NCBI RefSeq assembly: GCF_036010485.1
Contig: NZ_CP108568.1
Span: 6,162,501-6,226,500 of the forward strand
Length of the DNA stretch: 64,000 nucleotides
Source of the DNA: Streptomyces sp. NBC_01198
GTDB lineage: Bacteria > Actinomycetota > Actinomycetes > Streptomycetales > Streptomycetaceae
Reading direction: 5' to 3'
The translations under genes and the position numbers were made by a program. The notes beneath the pieces were generated by a model. It did not search any database. It had not been told where the DNA came from and worked only from the letters and a program-made list of their open reading frames with translations. Positions 49,918 to 60,527 of this stretch are shown one piece after another (position 1 is the first letter of the stretch; each line of letters begins with the position of its first letter).

Positions 49918-50280
49918 TTGCCCGAGCGCACACCCGAGACCGATGTCATCGACTTCCGCGCCGCCGAGCAGCTGCTCGCCGCGCGCGATCCGCGTGGTGC
50001 CGTGAAGCTGCTCGACCCGGTGATCGCGACGCACCCGGACAACACCGCGGCCCGCCTGCTGCGGGCCCGTGCGTTCTTCCTGGCCGCGCAACTGCGGCCC
50101 GCGGAGCTGGAGTTCCAGATCGTGCTGGAACGCGAGCCGGACAACGCGTTCGCCCACTTCGCGCTCGGGCGCACCCTGGAGCGAGCCGGCCGGGCGGACG
50201 AGGCCAAGCGGCACTTCCGGCTGGCCGCCGCCCTCGACCCGCGCCCGGACTACCTCGCCGCGGCCCGCTTCGACGACTAG
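49918..50280 (+). CDS. Tetratricopeptide-repeat protein
   Basis: The 120-residue protein begins at a TTG supported by GGGAGG 5 nt upstream. About three TPR helical pairs are visible: AAEQLLAARDPRGAVKLLDPVIATHP, AARLLRARAFFLAAQLRPAELEF and the AFAHFALGRTLERAGRADEAKRHF pair. It is a cytosolic adaptor-type protein with no catalytic domain; the partner is unknown. Its TAG stop codon is the left end of repeat copy B. Confidence 0.82.
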   Translation: MPERTPETDVIDFRAAEQLLAARDPRGAVKLLDPVIATHPDNTAARLLRARAFFLAAQLRPAELEFQIVLEREPDNAFAHFALGRTLERAGRADEAKRHFRLAAALDPRPDYLAAARFDD

Positions 50281-50328
50281 GTCGTGCCAGACACCGCGGC
50301 CCAGGCGGGATTGTCAGACACGGCCCAG
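50277..50328. repeat. Palindromic CTAG-ended repeat, copy B
   Basis: The element begins CTAGGTCGTGCCAGACA and ends CAGACACGGCCCAG; compared with copy A the core differs at only a few positions. The TAG at 50278-50280 is the stop of the TPR gene. The right CTAG has changed to CCAG. Confidence 0.85.
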
Positions 50329-50506
50329 GGGTCGGGCCGGCCACCGGACCTGGAGCGTCGCTCCGGCCCGGCGGGAGCGGCCCACCGGGCGACCGGTCCC
50401 GCCTGCCGACGGCTCGTCAAACTCCTGTCAAGAAAGCGCCCCCCGATGATGCGTCGGGCGGGCGCTGCCGTTATCTTCACACCCTTGACCGAGGGGAGCG
50501 GGGGAC

Positions 50507-51442
50507 ATGGAAGCCATCGTGGTGCTGCTCGTCGTGGCAGCGGTGATCGGCCTGATAGGGCTGATGAGCAGCGTCCGGGTCGTCAAGCAGTACGAGCGCG
50601 GCGTCGTCTACCGCTTCGGCCGGGTCAACGCGCTGCCCAAGGAACCCGGGCCGCGGCTGCTACTGCCCTTCGTCGACCGGATGACCAAGGTCAACATGCA
50701 GGTCGTCACCATGCCGGTGCCCTCGCAGGAGGGCATCACTCGCGACAACGTCTCGGTCCGGGTGGACGCGGTGCTCTACTTCCGGGTGGTCGACCCGGTC
50801 CGGGCGACCGTGGACGTGCAGAACTACCAGTTCGCGATGCTCCAGGTCGCGCAGACCTCGCTGCGCTCGATCATCGGCAAGAGCGACCTGGACGACCTGC
50901 TGTCCGGGCGGGAGAAGCTGCACGAGGGCCTGGAGCTGATGCTGTCCACGCCCGCCACCGGCTGGGGCGTGCACATCGACCGGGTCGAGATCAAGGACGT
51001 CGCGCTGCCGGAGTCCATGAAGCGCTCGATGGCACGGCAGGCCGAGGCCGACCGCGAGCGGCGGGCCAGGATCATCACCGCCGACGGCGAGCTCCAGGCC
51101 TCGCACAAGCTCTCCGAGGCGGCCAGGACCATGGACGCCAATCCGGCGGCGCTGCAGCTGCGCATGCTGCAGACCGTGGTGGAGGTCGCAGCCGAGAAGA
51201 ACTCGACGCTGGTGCTGCCCTTCCCCGTGGAGCTGCTGCGCTTCTTCGACCGCGCCGCCGCGGGCTCGGGCGCGGCCGCGCCGGCCGCGCCCGCCGCCGT
51301 CGAGGAGCAGCCCGCCGGCACCGAGGTCACGCCGGCCCCGTCCGGGCCGGCACCGGCCGAGGTCGAGCAGGCCGGCCGCAGCGAGCTGCCGGGGCCGGTG
51401 CCGCCGCTGCAGATCCCCGACCCGAGGACGTCCGAGGACTGA
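50507..51442 (+). CDS. Slipin/SPFH band-7 membrane protein
   Basis: The 311-residue protein has an N-terminal membrane segment (residues 3-20) followed by the SPFH domain (RVVKQYERGVVYRFGRV, PGPRLLLPFVDRMTKV, the VDAVLYFRVVDP block and AQTSLRSIIGKSDLDDLLS). A coiled-coil ADRERRARIITADGELQASHK follows, and the last 70 residues are Ala/Pro/Glu-rich. Slipins oligomerise at the membrane and scaffold other proteins. The NfeD/clp-type protease partner often found with slipins is not adjacent. A weak GGGGAG lies upstream of the ATG. Confidence 0.9.
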   Translation: MEAIVVLLVVAAVIGLIGLMSSVRVVKQYERGVVYRFGRVNALPKEPGPRLLLPFVDRMTKVNMQVVTMPVPSQEGITRDNVSVRVDAVLYFRVVDPVRATVDVQNYQFAMLQVAQTSLRSIIGKSDLDDLLSGREKLHEGLELMLSTPATGWGVHIDRVEIKDVALPESMKRSMARQAEADRERRARIITADGELQASHKLSEAARTMDANPAALQLRMLQTVVEVAAEKNSTLVLPFPVELLRFFDRAAAGSGAAAPAAPAAVEEQPAGTEVTPAPSGPAPAEVEQAGRSELPGPVPPLQIPDPRTSED

Positions 51443-51487
51443 CCGCGCCGCCCCGCCGCCCTGCCGGGGCCCCGGGGCCGTCGCCGC

Positions 51488-52015
51488 TCAGAAGAGCGGC
51501 GCGGGCAGCACGCCCTCCAGTGCCAGCAGCGTCCGCTTGATCTCCAGGCCGCCGCCGAAGCCGCCTATGCCGCCGCCGCTCTCGATCACCCGGTGGCAGG
51601 GCACCACCACCGGCAGCGGGTTCGCACCCATGGCGCCGCCCACCGCGCGGGCCGCGTCCGGCTCGCCGACCCGGTCGGCGAGGTCCTGATAGCCGACCAC
51701 CGTGCCGTACGGCACGCCCTCGGCCAGCTCGCGCAGCACCCGGCGCTGGAAGCCGGTGATCAGCGACCAGTCCAGCGGCAGGTCGAAATCCTTCAGGGTG
51801 CCCGCGAAGTAGCCGTCGAGCTGGGCGGTCACCGGCGCCAGGGAGGCGGCGTCCTCCACCGGCGCGCAGCCCAGCCGCCGCCCGACGGCGGCGACCGCCC
51901 GTGCGGCGGTCTCCTGGTCGGCCCGGAAGGCGACGAGGACCAGCCCCTCCTCGGTGGCCGCGAGCAGCAGCGGCCCGATGGGGGCGTCGTAGCGGGTCCA
52001 GGCGAGACTGGTCAT
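51488..52015 (-). CDS. ogt: Methylated-DNA-protein-cysteine methyltransferase
   Basis: The 175-residue suicide repair protein removes methyl from O6-methylguanine. The acceptor is C140 in VVVPCHRVI, with the downstream GGFGGGLEIK loop and the HTH block VPYGTVVGYQDLADRVG. The start is the ATG at 52015; the frame is open for 10 more codons upstream but without support. It is divergent from uvrB with 90 nt between starts. Confidence 0.94.
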   Translation of the reverse strand: MTSLAWTRYDAPIGPLLLAATEEGLVLVAFRADQETAARAVAAVGRRLGCAPVEDAASLAPVTAQLDGYFAGTLKDFDLPLDWSLITGFQRRVLRELAEGVPYGTVVGYQDLADRVGEPDAARAVGGAMGANPLPVVVPCHRVIESGGGIGGFGGGLEIKRTLLALEGVLPAPLF

Positions 52016-52022
52016 GCCGGTC

Positions 52023-52028
52023 AGCGTA
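52023..52028 (-). promoter_or_regulatory. -10 element TACGCT upstream of ogt
   Basis: On the minus strand TACGCT ends 7 nt before the ogt ATG, the leaderless spacing. Confidence 0.45.
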
Positions 52029-52093
52029 GGGGGAGGGTCCGACAACGGGCCGGGCGCGGAGCCGGGGCCCGGCCGATTGTCGGTGGGTCGTCG

Positions 52094-52099
52094 TACGGT
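52094..52099 (+). promoter_or_regulatory. -10 element TACGGT upstream of uvrB
   Basis: TACGGT ends 6 nt before the uvrB ATG. No ribosome site lies between them and no SOS-type palindrome (GAAC-n4-GTTC) is visible. Confidence 0.45.
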
Positions 52100-52105
52100 T
52101 GTGAC

Positions 52106-54199
<2,094 letters not shown>

Positions 54200-54255
54200 C
54201 CCCGGCGTAAATCGCCACCGGACGAACCAGGCTACGGCCGGCCCGCGTCTTGTTA

Positions 54256-54279
54256 GTGTGCGGGGCAGCAACCGCACAC
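54256..54279. terminator. Hairpin between uvrB and terD-like gene
   Basis: GTGTGCGG pairs with CCGCACAC around an 8-nt loop, 56 nt after the uvrB stop and 30 nt before the next start. It could be a weak terminator or part of the leader of the next gene. Confidence 0.5.
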
Positions 54280-54308
54280 ATCGGGTGACGGGTGAGAGGG
54301 GCAAGCGC

Positions 54309-54887
54309 GTGACGGTCAACATGACCAAGGGCCAGAAGATCAGCCTGAGCAAGGCCGACGGAGGCTCGTTGACGGCAGTCAGGATGGGGCTGGGCTGGAA
54401 GGCGGCGCCGCGCCGCGGTCTGTTCGGCAGCCGCACCAGGGAGATCGACCTGGACGCCTCCGCAGTGCTCTTCGCCGACAAGCAGCCGGTCGACGTGGTC
54501 TTCTTCCGCCACCTGACCAGCGACGACGGCTCCGTCCGGCACACCGGCGACAACCTGGTCGGCGGCGTCGGCCAGGGCGGCGACGACGAGTCGATCATCG
54601 TCGACCTGTCCCGGGTCCCGGTGCACGTCGACCAGATCGTCTTCACCGTCAACTCCTTCACCGGCCAGACCTTCGCCGAGGTGGAGAACGCGTTCTGCCG
54701 GCTGGTGGACGAGACCAGCGGCCTGGAGCTGGCCCGTTACACGCTGACCGGCGGCGGCGCGTACACCGCGCAGATCATGGCGAAGGTGCAGCGCGGGACG
54801 ACCGGCTGGTCGATGACGGCGATCGGCACCCCGGCCAACGGCCGGACGTTCCAGGACCTGATCCCGGCCATACTTCCCGCGCTCTGA
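54309..54887 (+). CDS. TerD family protein
   Basis: The 192-residue protein is a single TerD domain. MTKGQKISLSKADGGSLTAV, MGLGWKA, IDLDASAVLFADKQPVDVVFF and the Asp-rich DESIIVDLSRVPVHVDQIVF strand/loop region are typical; the acidic loops bind calcium in studied members. The GTG start is preceded by GAGAGGGG; an ATG four codons later is an alternative. It leads a Ter group with the next two genes. Ter proteins relate to tellurite, phage and general stress resistance. Confidence 0.92.
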   Translation: MTVNMTKGQKISLSKADGGSLTAVRMGLGWKAAPRRGLFGSRTREIDLDASAVLFADKQPVDVVFFRHLTSDDGSVRHTGDNLVGGVGQGGDDESIIVDLSRVPVHVDQIVFTVNSFTGQTFAEVENAFCRLVDETSGLELARYTLTGGGAYTAQIMAKVQRGTTGWSMTAIGTPANGRTFQDLIPAILPAL

Positions 54888-54948
54888 CGCCGGGTCCGGC
54901 CGGAGGGCCGGAGCAGTTCACCTACACAGGAAGACGGGGGCGGCGGAC

Positions 54949-56826
54949 ATGACGGCCGAACTGGTCCGGGGGCAGAATCATCCGCTGCCAGGCAACCGGC
55001 TGGAGATCCGGGTGTCGGCGGGCACACCGGTGGTGGCCGCGGTCACCCTGGGGGACGAGGCGGGCCGGGTCGTCGGCGACGGGGACTGGCTCGCCCACCC
55101 CGGCGAACCCCAGCTCGCCGGGGTCGAGGTGCCGCGGCAGGCCGCCGCGGAGCACCGGCTCGCGGTGGATCTGGGCGCGATGCCGCCGGCGGTGCACCGG
55201 GTGCACGTGCTGCTCGCGCTGCCCGGCGCCGCGGCCCGCCCGGGCGCGCCGGCCGACTTCGGCGCCGCCCCTGTCCCCCGGCTCACCGTCACCACGCCGG
55301 ACGGCACCGGCATCGCCGGTTTCACCATCACCGGGCTCGGCGCCGAGACCGCGCTGCTGGCCGTCGAGCTCTACCGCCGCCAGTCCGCCTGGAAGGTCCG
55401 CGCGGTCGGCCAGGGCTACGGCGGCGGCCTGCCCGCGCTGTTCCTCGACCAGGGCGTGCCCGACCCGGCGGGCGCGGCCGAGGCGATCCACACGGCGGTG
55501 GGCCACGAGCAGGCCCGCTCCGTCGACCTGCCCGCCCCGCCGACCTCCGCCGGGCGCCCCGCCGACCGCACCGCGGGTGGCGGCTCGCCGCCGTCCGGCA
55601 CCACCGGGCCGGTCGACTACCGCCACCCGCGGCGGCGCACGGCGCCCGCGCGCCCCGGCCTGGTGCCGCCGCCGCGGGAGGCCGGTCCTGTGCCGCCGAC
55701 GCCGCCGCAGCAGCCCGCGGACGCGCCGCGGGTGCCGGTGGCCGGGGACGCGGCCGGGCGCTCCATGGAGGAGCGGCTGTACAACCAGGTCTGGGGCATG
55801 TTCGAGGACCTGTCGCGGTCGGTGGCCGCGTATCGCAGCGCCGCCGACTTCGCCGAGTCGCGGTTCGAGCAGGAGCTGGACCGGCTGCTCGCCGATCCGC
55901 GCACCCGGGGCGGCCCCGCGGCGGAGGCCGCCCGCGACGCGGCCCAGGGCAAGCAGGCCGCGCTGGTCGACCAGGCCAGGGCGGTGCTCGACCGGGACCT
56001 GGCGCAGCTCGTTGCGGAGGCCGAGGCCGTCGAGCCGGCGCTGCCGCCGGAGTTCGCCGGCTGGGAGAATCCGGTGTGGCACGGCTACCGGGTGCCGGGC
56101 CGGCTGCCGCTGGCGGTACGCCTGGGCAGCCTGTGCCTGCCGGAGGTGCCCGAGCTGCGCATCCCGCTGCTCAGCCGGCTCCCGCTGGAGCGCGGGCTGT
56201 GGATGGACAGCGCGGAGGACCGCCGGGCGGCCATGGAGGCCGCGGTGGCGATAGCCGCCAGGCTGCTCGCCTCGCACCCGGTGGGCGCCTTCGCGGTGCA
56301 CGCCCTGGACCCGGCGGGCTCGGGCGCGACCGCGCTGGCCCCGCTGCATGCCGGCGGCGCCCTGGTGCTGCCGCCGCCCGCGGCCGGCGCGGCCGGGGTC
56401 AGCGATCTGCTGAGCCGGCTGACCGACCGCGTCGACCTGATCCAGATGGCCAGGCGCGGCGGCGCGGCCGACGACCTGCCGCCGGGCTTCGACACCGCCG
56501 AGCAGCTGCTGATCGTCAACGAGTTCCCGTACGGCTTCGACGACCGCTCGGTCAACCAGCTGCGCTATCTCGCCGACGAGGGCCCCTCGGCGGGGGTGCA
56601 TCTGCTGGTGGTGGCCGACCGGGAGGACGCGGCGGCCTACGGCCCGGTGCTCGACCCGCTGTGGCGCTCGCTGCTGCGGCTGACCCCGCTGCCCAGCGAC
56701 CATCTGGCCGACCCGTGGGTCGGGCACGCCTGGACCTACGAGCCGCCGCTGGTGCCGCCCGGCAGCCGGATCCTCACCGACGTGCTCAGGCAGCTCGCTG
56801 CGGCACGCCCGGCGTACGGCACCTGA
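54949..56826 (+). CDS. TerD-like domain fused to degenerate FtsK/HerA-like domain
   Basis: The 625-residue protein has an N-terminal TerD-like beta-sandwich (about 1-185), a Pro/Ala-rich linker (190-265), a helical segment beginning MEERLYNQVWGMFEDL and a C-terminal P-loop-NTPase-like region. Where an FtsK-type Walker A would be expected, the sequence reads LERGLWMDSAEDRR, with no GKS/T. A Walker-B-like strand LLIVNEFPYGFDD and the following GPSAGVHLLVVADR strand resemble the FtsK order. It is therefore probably inactive as an ATPase, or the alignment is wrong. It follows terD by 61 nt on the same strand and precedes terC. Confidence 0.7.
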   Translation: MTAELVRGQNHPLPGNRLEIRVSAGTPVVAAVTLGDEAGRVVGDGDWLAHPGEPQLAGVEVPRQAAAEHRLAVDLGAMPPAVHRVHVLLALPGAAARPGAPADFGAAPVPRLTVTTPDGTGIAGFTITGLGAETALLAVELYRRQSAWKVRAVGQGYGGGLPALFLDQGVPDPAGAAEAIHTAVGHEQARSVDLPAPPTSAGRPADRTAGGGSPPSGTTGPVDYRHPRRRTAPARPGLVPPPREAGPVPPTPPQQPADAPRVPVAGDAAGRSMEERLYNQVWGMFEDLSRSVAAYRSAADFAESRFEQELDRLLADPRTRGGPAAEAARDAAQGKQAALVDQARAVLDRDLAQLVAEAEAVEPALPPEFAGWENPVWHGYRVPGRLPLAVRLGSLCLPEVPELRIPLLSRLPLERGLWMDSAEDRRAAMEAAVAIAARLLASHPVGAFAVHALDPAGSGATALAPLHAGGALVLPPPAAGAAGVSDLLSRLTDRVDLIQMARRGGAADDLPPGFDTAEQLLIVNEFPYGFDDRSVNQLRYLADEGPSAGVHLLVVADREDAAAYGPVLDPLWRSLLRLTPLPSDHLADPWVGHAWTYEPPLVPPGSRILTDVLRQLAAARPAYGT

Positions 56827-56912
56827 CCTGCACCTTTGGAATTACCTTTACCAATTCTTGGTTATTCGTGTACGGTTCTTTGACCGAGTCATTTCGACCC
56901 GCCGGAGGACCT

Positions 56913-57947
56913 GTGGACGTCTCCCTCGCCCTCTGGGTGCTGACCATCGCCGGGCTGTGCGCGCTGATCGGCGCGGACTTCCTGGTCGGCCGCACCCCGC
57001 ACGACGTGTCCGTCCGGGAGGCGGGCCTGTGGACCGCCGTCTGGGTGGTGCTGGCCGGACTCTTCGGCCTCGGCCTGCTGCTCTTCTCCGGCGGACAGCC
57101 CGCGGGTGAGTTCTTCGCGGGCTACATCACCGAGAAGTCGCTCAGCGTCGACAATCTCTTCGTCTTCGTCCTGATCATGGGCAAGTTCGCGGTGCCCTCG
57201 CACTACCAGCAGCGCGTGCTGCTGGTCGGCGTGCTGATAGCGCTGGTGCTGCGCGCGGTCTTCATCGCCGCGGGCGCCACGATCGTGGCCAGCTTCTCCT
57301 GGGTGTTCTTCATCTTCGGCGCCTTCCTGGTCTGGACGGCGTGGAAGCTGATCAAGGAAGCCCGCACCGAGCAGGAGGAGAATCCGGAGTTCGAGGAGAA
57401 CCGGCTGCTCAAGGCCGTCGAGAAGCGGGTGCCCGCCACCGACCGCTACCACGGCACCCGGCTGTTCGTCACCGAGAACGGCAAGCGGCTGATGACCCCG
57501 ATGCTGGTGGTGATGCTGGCCATCGGCACCACCGACGTGCTCTTCGCGCTGGACTCCATCCCGGCGATCTTCGGCCTCACCCAGGATCCGTACATCGTCT
57601 TCACGGCCAACGCCTTCGCTCTGATGGGCCTGCGCCAGCTGTACTTCCTGATCGGCGGGCTGCTCAGGAAGCTGGTCCACCTGTCCTACGGCCTGTCGGT
57701 GATCCTCGGCTTCATCGGCGTCAAGCTGGTGCTGCACGCGCTGCACGAGGCGGGCGTCCACGTCCCGGAGATCTCCATCCCGGTCTCGCTCGGCGTCATC
57801 GTCACCGTCCTCGCCGTCACCACCGCCACCAGCCTGTGGGCCGTCCGCGGCGCCGAACCCGCCGCCGACGGCAACCCGCGGGACGGGCACGGTCCAGGCG
57901 GCCGGGACACGCCGAGCGATGCGCCCGACCAGCACATAGACGCCTGA
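56913..57947 (+). CDS. TerC family membrane protein
   Basis: The 344-residue protein starts at a GTG 4 nt after GGAGG. Eight or nine membrane segments and the TerC hallmarks EKSLSVDNLFVFVLIMGKF and GTTDVLFALDSIPAIFGLTQDP (acidic residues within membrane helices) are visible. In relatives such as E. coli Alx this family exports Mn(II); a role in metalating exoenzymes has been proposed for others. The C-terminal 40 residues are hydrophilic. An AT-rich 86-nt spacer separates it from the TerD fusion gene, so it may have its own promoter. Confidence 0.93.
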   Translation: MDVSLALWVLTIAGLCALIGADFLVGRTPHDVSVREAGLWTAVWVVLAGLFGLGLLLFSGGQPAGEFFAGYITEKSLSVDNLFVFVLIMGKFAVPSHYQQRVLLVGVLIALVLRAVFIAAGATIVASFSWVFFIFGAFLVWTAWKLIKEARTEQEENPEFEENRLLKAVEKRVPATDRYHGTRLFVTENGKRLMTPMLVVMLAIGTTDVLFALDSIPAIFGLTQDPYIVFTANAFALMGLRQLYFLIGGLLRKLVHLSYGLSVILGFIGVKLVLHALHEAGVHVPEISIPVSLGVIVTVLAVTTATSLWAVRGAEPAADGNPRDGHGPGGRDTPSDAPDQHIDA

Positions 57948-58028
57948 CCTCCCCCTGAGCGCCGCGCACCGCCCGCCGGGGTCTACGGTGGCCACGTTGC
58001 GGACGGAAGACGTGGAAAGGCGCGGATT

Positions 58029-59027
58029 GTGGCGAGCCCCCAGGCCCTCCCCGAGCTGACCGGAGCCAGGTATCTCGACGCCTGGCAGCTCGACACGGTG
58101 GCCCTCGCGGCCGTCCTGCTGCTCGGCCTCGGCTACGCCTACGGAGTACGCCGCAGGCGGCGCGCGGGGGAGCGGTGGCCGCTGTGGCGTACCGCCGCCT
58201 TCTACCTGCTGGGCCTGGGCACCCTGGTGGTCGCCACGATGTCCTCGCTCGCGGTCTACGACCGGGTGCTCTTCTGGCCCGCGGCGGTCCAGAACATCCT
58301 GCTCGACCTCTTCGCCCCGCTCGGGCTCGCCCTGGGCGACCCGCTGGGGCTCGCCGACCCGGACGGACGGCTGCACCGGGCCTTCACCTCCCGCCCGGTG
58401 CGCGCGCTGACCTACCCGCTGGTCAGCTCGCTGCTGGTGCTCGTCTCCGAGCTGACCATCTACTTCACGCCCTACTTCGCCACCGCGCTGGCCGATCCGG
58501 CGGTCCGCCAGCTGATGCACCTGCAACTGCTGCTCACCGGCAGCCTGTTCGTGCTGCCGATGCTCAGCAGGCAGGAGCTGCTGCCGCGCTGGTGCACCCA
58601 CCCGGTGCGGGCGGCGCTGGTCTTCCTCGACGGGCTGTTCGATTCGGTGCCCGGCATCGTGGTGATGACCAGCGGCACGCTGGTGGCGGGCCACTGGTAC
58701 ACCGACCACCCCCGCGGCTGGGGGCCGAGCGTGCACCACGACCAGATGCTCGGCGGCGGGCTGATGCTGACGCTGGCCGAACTGGTCGGACTGCCCTTCG
58801 TCCTGCTGGTCTTCATGGAGTGGTGGCGGGCCGAACGTGGCAAGACCGCCGAGCTGGACGCCCGGCTCGACCGCGAGGAGCTGGCGGCGGTCACACCGGC
58901 CCCCGGTCCCGCTGCGGCGGCGGCGCCGGCCGCGGTGCCCGCCGTGCCCGCCGTGCCCGGGATGACCCGGCCCTGGTGGGAGACCGACCAGGGCGAGGTC
59001 GGCGAGCGGATGCGCCGGGGCCGCTGA
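58029..59027 (+). CDS. CtaG-type cytochrome c oxidase assembly membrane protein
   Basis: The 332-residue protein has about seven hydrophobic segments. The block RRRRAGERWPLWRTAAFYLLG, conserved HLQLLLTGSLFVLPML, GLFDSVPGIVVM and the His-containing GHWYTDHPRGW and DQMLGGGLML segments fit the caa3-type CtaG family that helps copper insertion into oxidase. The start is a GTG after GGCGCGGATT. The tail is Ala/Pro-rich. No oxidase genes are adjacent, so the assignment rests on the family alone. Confidence 0.85.
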   Translation: MASPQALPELTGARYLDAWQLDTVALAAVLLLGLGYAYGVRRRRRAGERWPLWRTAAFYLLGLGTLVVATMSSLAVYDRVLFWPAAVQNILLDLFAPLGLALGDPLGLADPDGRLHRAFTSRPVRALTYPLVSSLLVLVSELTIYFTPYFATALADPAVRQLMHLQLLLTGSLFVLPMLSRQELLPRWCTHPVRAALVFLDGLFDSVPGIVVMTSGTLVAGHWYTDHPRGWGPSVHHDQMLGGGLMLTLAELVGLPFVLLVFMEWWRAERGKTAELDARLDREELAAVTPAPGPAAAAAPAAVPAVPAVPGMTRPWWETDQGEVGERMRRGR

Positions 59028-59054
59028 CCCGAGCCGGCTGCCGCGACCGGCGGG

Positions 59055-60014
59055 TCAGTCCCGGTAGGCCGCCGCGAGCGCGCGGACGGTGGCGGCGAGC
59101 CGGTCCCGCAGTTCGCGCGGGGCCAGCACCTCCGCCCCGGCGCCCAGCGACAGGAAGAACGCGTGCGCCTGCTCCAGGGACTCGGTCGGCAGCGTGGCCC
59201 GGGTCCAGCCGTCCGGCTCGGCCGTGCCGGTCGCCGCCAGCGCCCGTGCGGCAGGCCCGGTCAGCCGCGCCGCGGCCGGCGGCGAGAGCCGTACCACCGC
59301 CTCGCCGTGGTGCAGCCGGGCGTGGAAGTCCGCCTGGTAGCGCCGCCAGTGCTCCGCCAGGTCGAAGTCGGCGGGCACCTCGAAGCGCTCGTCGCCCGCG
59401 GCCAGCCGCAGGATCTGGTCCACCCGGTAGGTGCGCGGTCCCGGAGCGGCCACCGCGTACCAGCGGCCCGCCTTGAGCACCAGACCGTACGGTTCGAGCC
59501 GCCGGTCGACGTCGGTCGGCTCCTTCCAGCGGCGGTAGCGCACCTGGAGGACCCTGCCGTGCCACACCGCGTCGGCGACCTGCGGCAGGAAGGGCACCTC
59601 GGTGTCCGCGGCGTACCAGCCGGGCGCGTCCAGGTGGAAGCGGGTGCGCATCCGGTCGGCCTGCTCGCGCAGCTCGGGCGGCAGCGCGGCCCGCAACTTG
59701 AGCTGCGCGGCGGCCAGCGCGGGACCCAGGCCCAGCTCCGCGGCCGGCCCCGGCACGCCCGCCAGGAACAGCGCCTCGGCCTCGCCGGCGTTCAGCCCGG
59801 TCAGCCGGGTGCGGTAGCCCGCGAGCAGCTGGTAGCCGCCGCGGTGCCCGGCATCGCCGTACAGCGGCACGCCGGCCGCGTGCAGCGACTCCACGTCCCG
59901 GTAGACCGTCCGCGGCGACACGTCGAGCTCCGCCGCCAGCTCGGCGGCGGTCATCCGGCCTCGGGTCTGGGGCAGCAGCAGGATCGACAGCAGGCGGCTG
60001 GACTTCACTGACAC
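59055..60014 (-). CDS. WYL-domain HTH transcriptional regulator (YafY/PafBC-type)
   Basis: The 319-residue protein has an N-terminal HTH_11 (RLLSILLLPQTRGRMTAAELAAELDVSPRTVYRDVESL) and a WYL domain (about 140-225, GRVLQVRYRRW and RWYAVA), followed by a WCX-type C-terminus. WYL domains sense nucleic acids or small ligands. The GTG start at 60014 lies within a perfect 9-bp palindrome that is the probable operator; a second GTG at 60008 is also in frame. It is divergent from a two-gene unit starting at 60048, its probable target. Confidence 0.9.
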   Translation of the reverse strand: MSVKSSRLLSILLLPQTRGRMTAAELAAELDVSPRTVYRDVESLHAAGVPLYGDAGHRGGYQLLAGYRTRLTGLNAGEAEALFLAGVPGPAAELGLGPALAAAQLKLRAALPPELREQADRMRTRFHLDAPGWYAADTEVPFLPQVADAVWHGRVLQVRYRRWKEPTDVDRRLEPYGLVLKAGRWYAVAAPGPRTYRVDQILRLAAGDERFEVPADFDLAEHWRRYQADFHARLHHGEAVVRLSPPAAARLTGPAARALAATGTAEPDGWTRATLPTESLEQAHAFFLSLGAGAEVLAPRELRDRLAATVRALAAAYRD

Positions 60015-60026
60015 AAGGTGTCAGTG
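60006..60026. promoter_or_regulatory. Perfect palindromic operator of the WYL regulator
   Basis: Arms CACTGACAC (60006-60014) and GTGTCAGTG (60018-60026) are exact complements separated by AAG. The left arm contains the regulator's own GTG start, so bound protein would block its own transcription and that of the divergent genes at 60048. Confidence 0.7.
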
Positions 60027-60047
60027 GAGCGGCCGTACGGTCCAGCC

Positions 60048-60527
60048 ATGGCTTTCCGCGAGAGGTTCCTCACGGTGCCGCCGCCCATCGAGGTCGCGGG
60101 CCGGCACGTCAAGCGCTACCACGTCACCGCCGACCCGGCGGGCATCGCGCCGGACGTGGAGAAGGCGGCGTACGCGATGCTGCCTGGCCTGCTGCCGGCG
60201 GACGACGGCACGCCGGGCGCGGCCTTCGCCGTCCTCCACAGGGGAGCGGACGACGGGGCGTATCTCAACGCCTACACCTGGGCCTGGGACAACGCGCTGC
60301 ACTTCGCGGCGGCCGTGGCGGGGCAGCCCTTCCTGGGCTGCCCCGACCAGGACCCGACGCATTTCGTCCGGCTCGAAGGGCGGCTGATCGGCTGCGTCTG
60401 GGAACTGCCGCCGATCCTGCACGAGCGGGACGCCTGGGTCCGCCACGTCCTCGCCCCCGACCGGCCCGACCTGGCCGGCTATCTCGACGACTCGCTGCCC
60501 GCGGGCAGTACCGGAGACCGCGGATGA
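60048..60527 (+). CDS. Conserved hypothetical protein, probable WYL-regulator target
   Basis: The 159-residue protein has no recognisable domain. It begins MAFRERFLTVPPPIEVAGRH and contains YTWAWDNALHFAAAVAG and CVWELPPILHERDAWVRHVL segments rich in aromatic residues; no signal peptide or membrane segment is visible. The start is the ATG 22 nt after the palindrome; a GTG at 60018 inside the palindrome is also in frame. Its stop overlaps the next gene's start by 4 nt, so the two are coupled. Confidence 0.75.
   Translation: MAFRERFLTVPPPIEVAGRHVKRYHVTADPAGIAPDVEKAAYAMLPGLLPADDGTPGAAFAVLHRGADDGAYLNAYTWAWDNALHFAAAVAGQPFLGCPDQDPTHFVRLEGRLIGCVWELPPILHERDAWVRHVLAPDRPDLAGYLDDSLPAGSTGDRG

Noticed and set aside
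52016..52105. SOS (LexA) box between ogt and uvrB
   Set aside because: No GAAC-n4-GTTC-like palindrome is visible in the 90-bp gap; the same holds upstream of uvrA.
56827..56912. yybP-ykoY manganese riboswitch before terC
   Set aside because: The spacer is AT-rich but only 86 nt and shows none of the conserved paired loops I would expect; no terminator or sequestering hairpin is visible.
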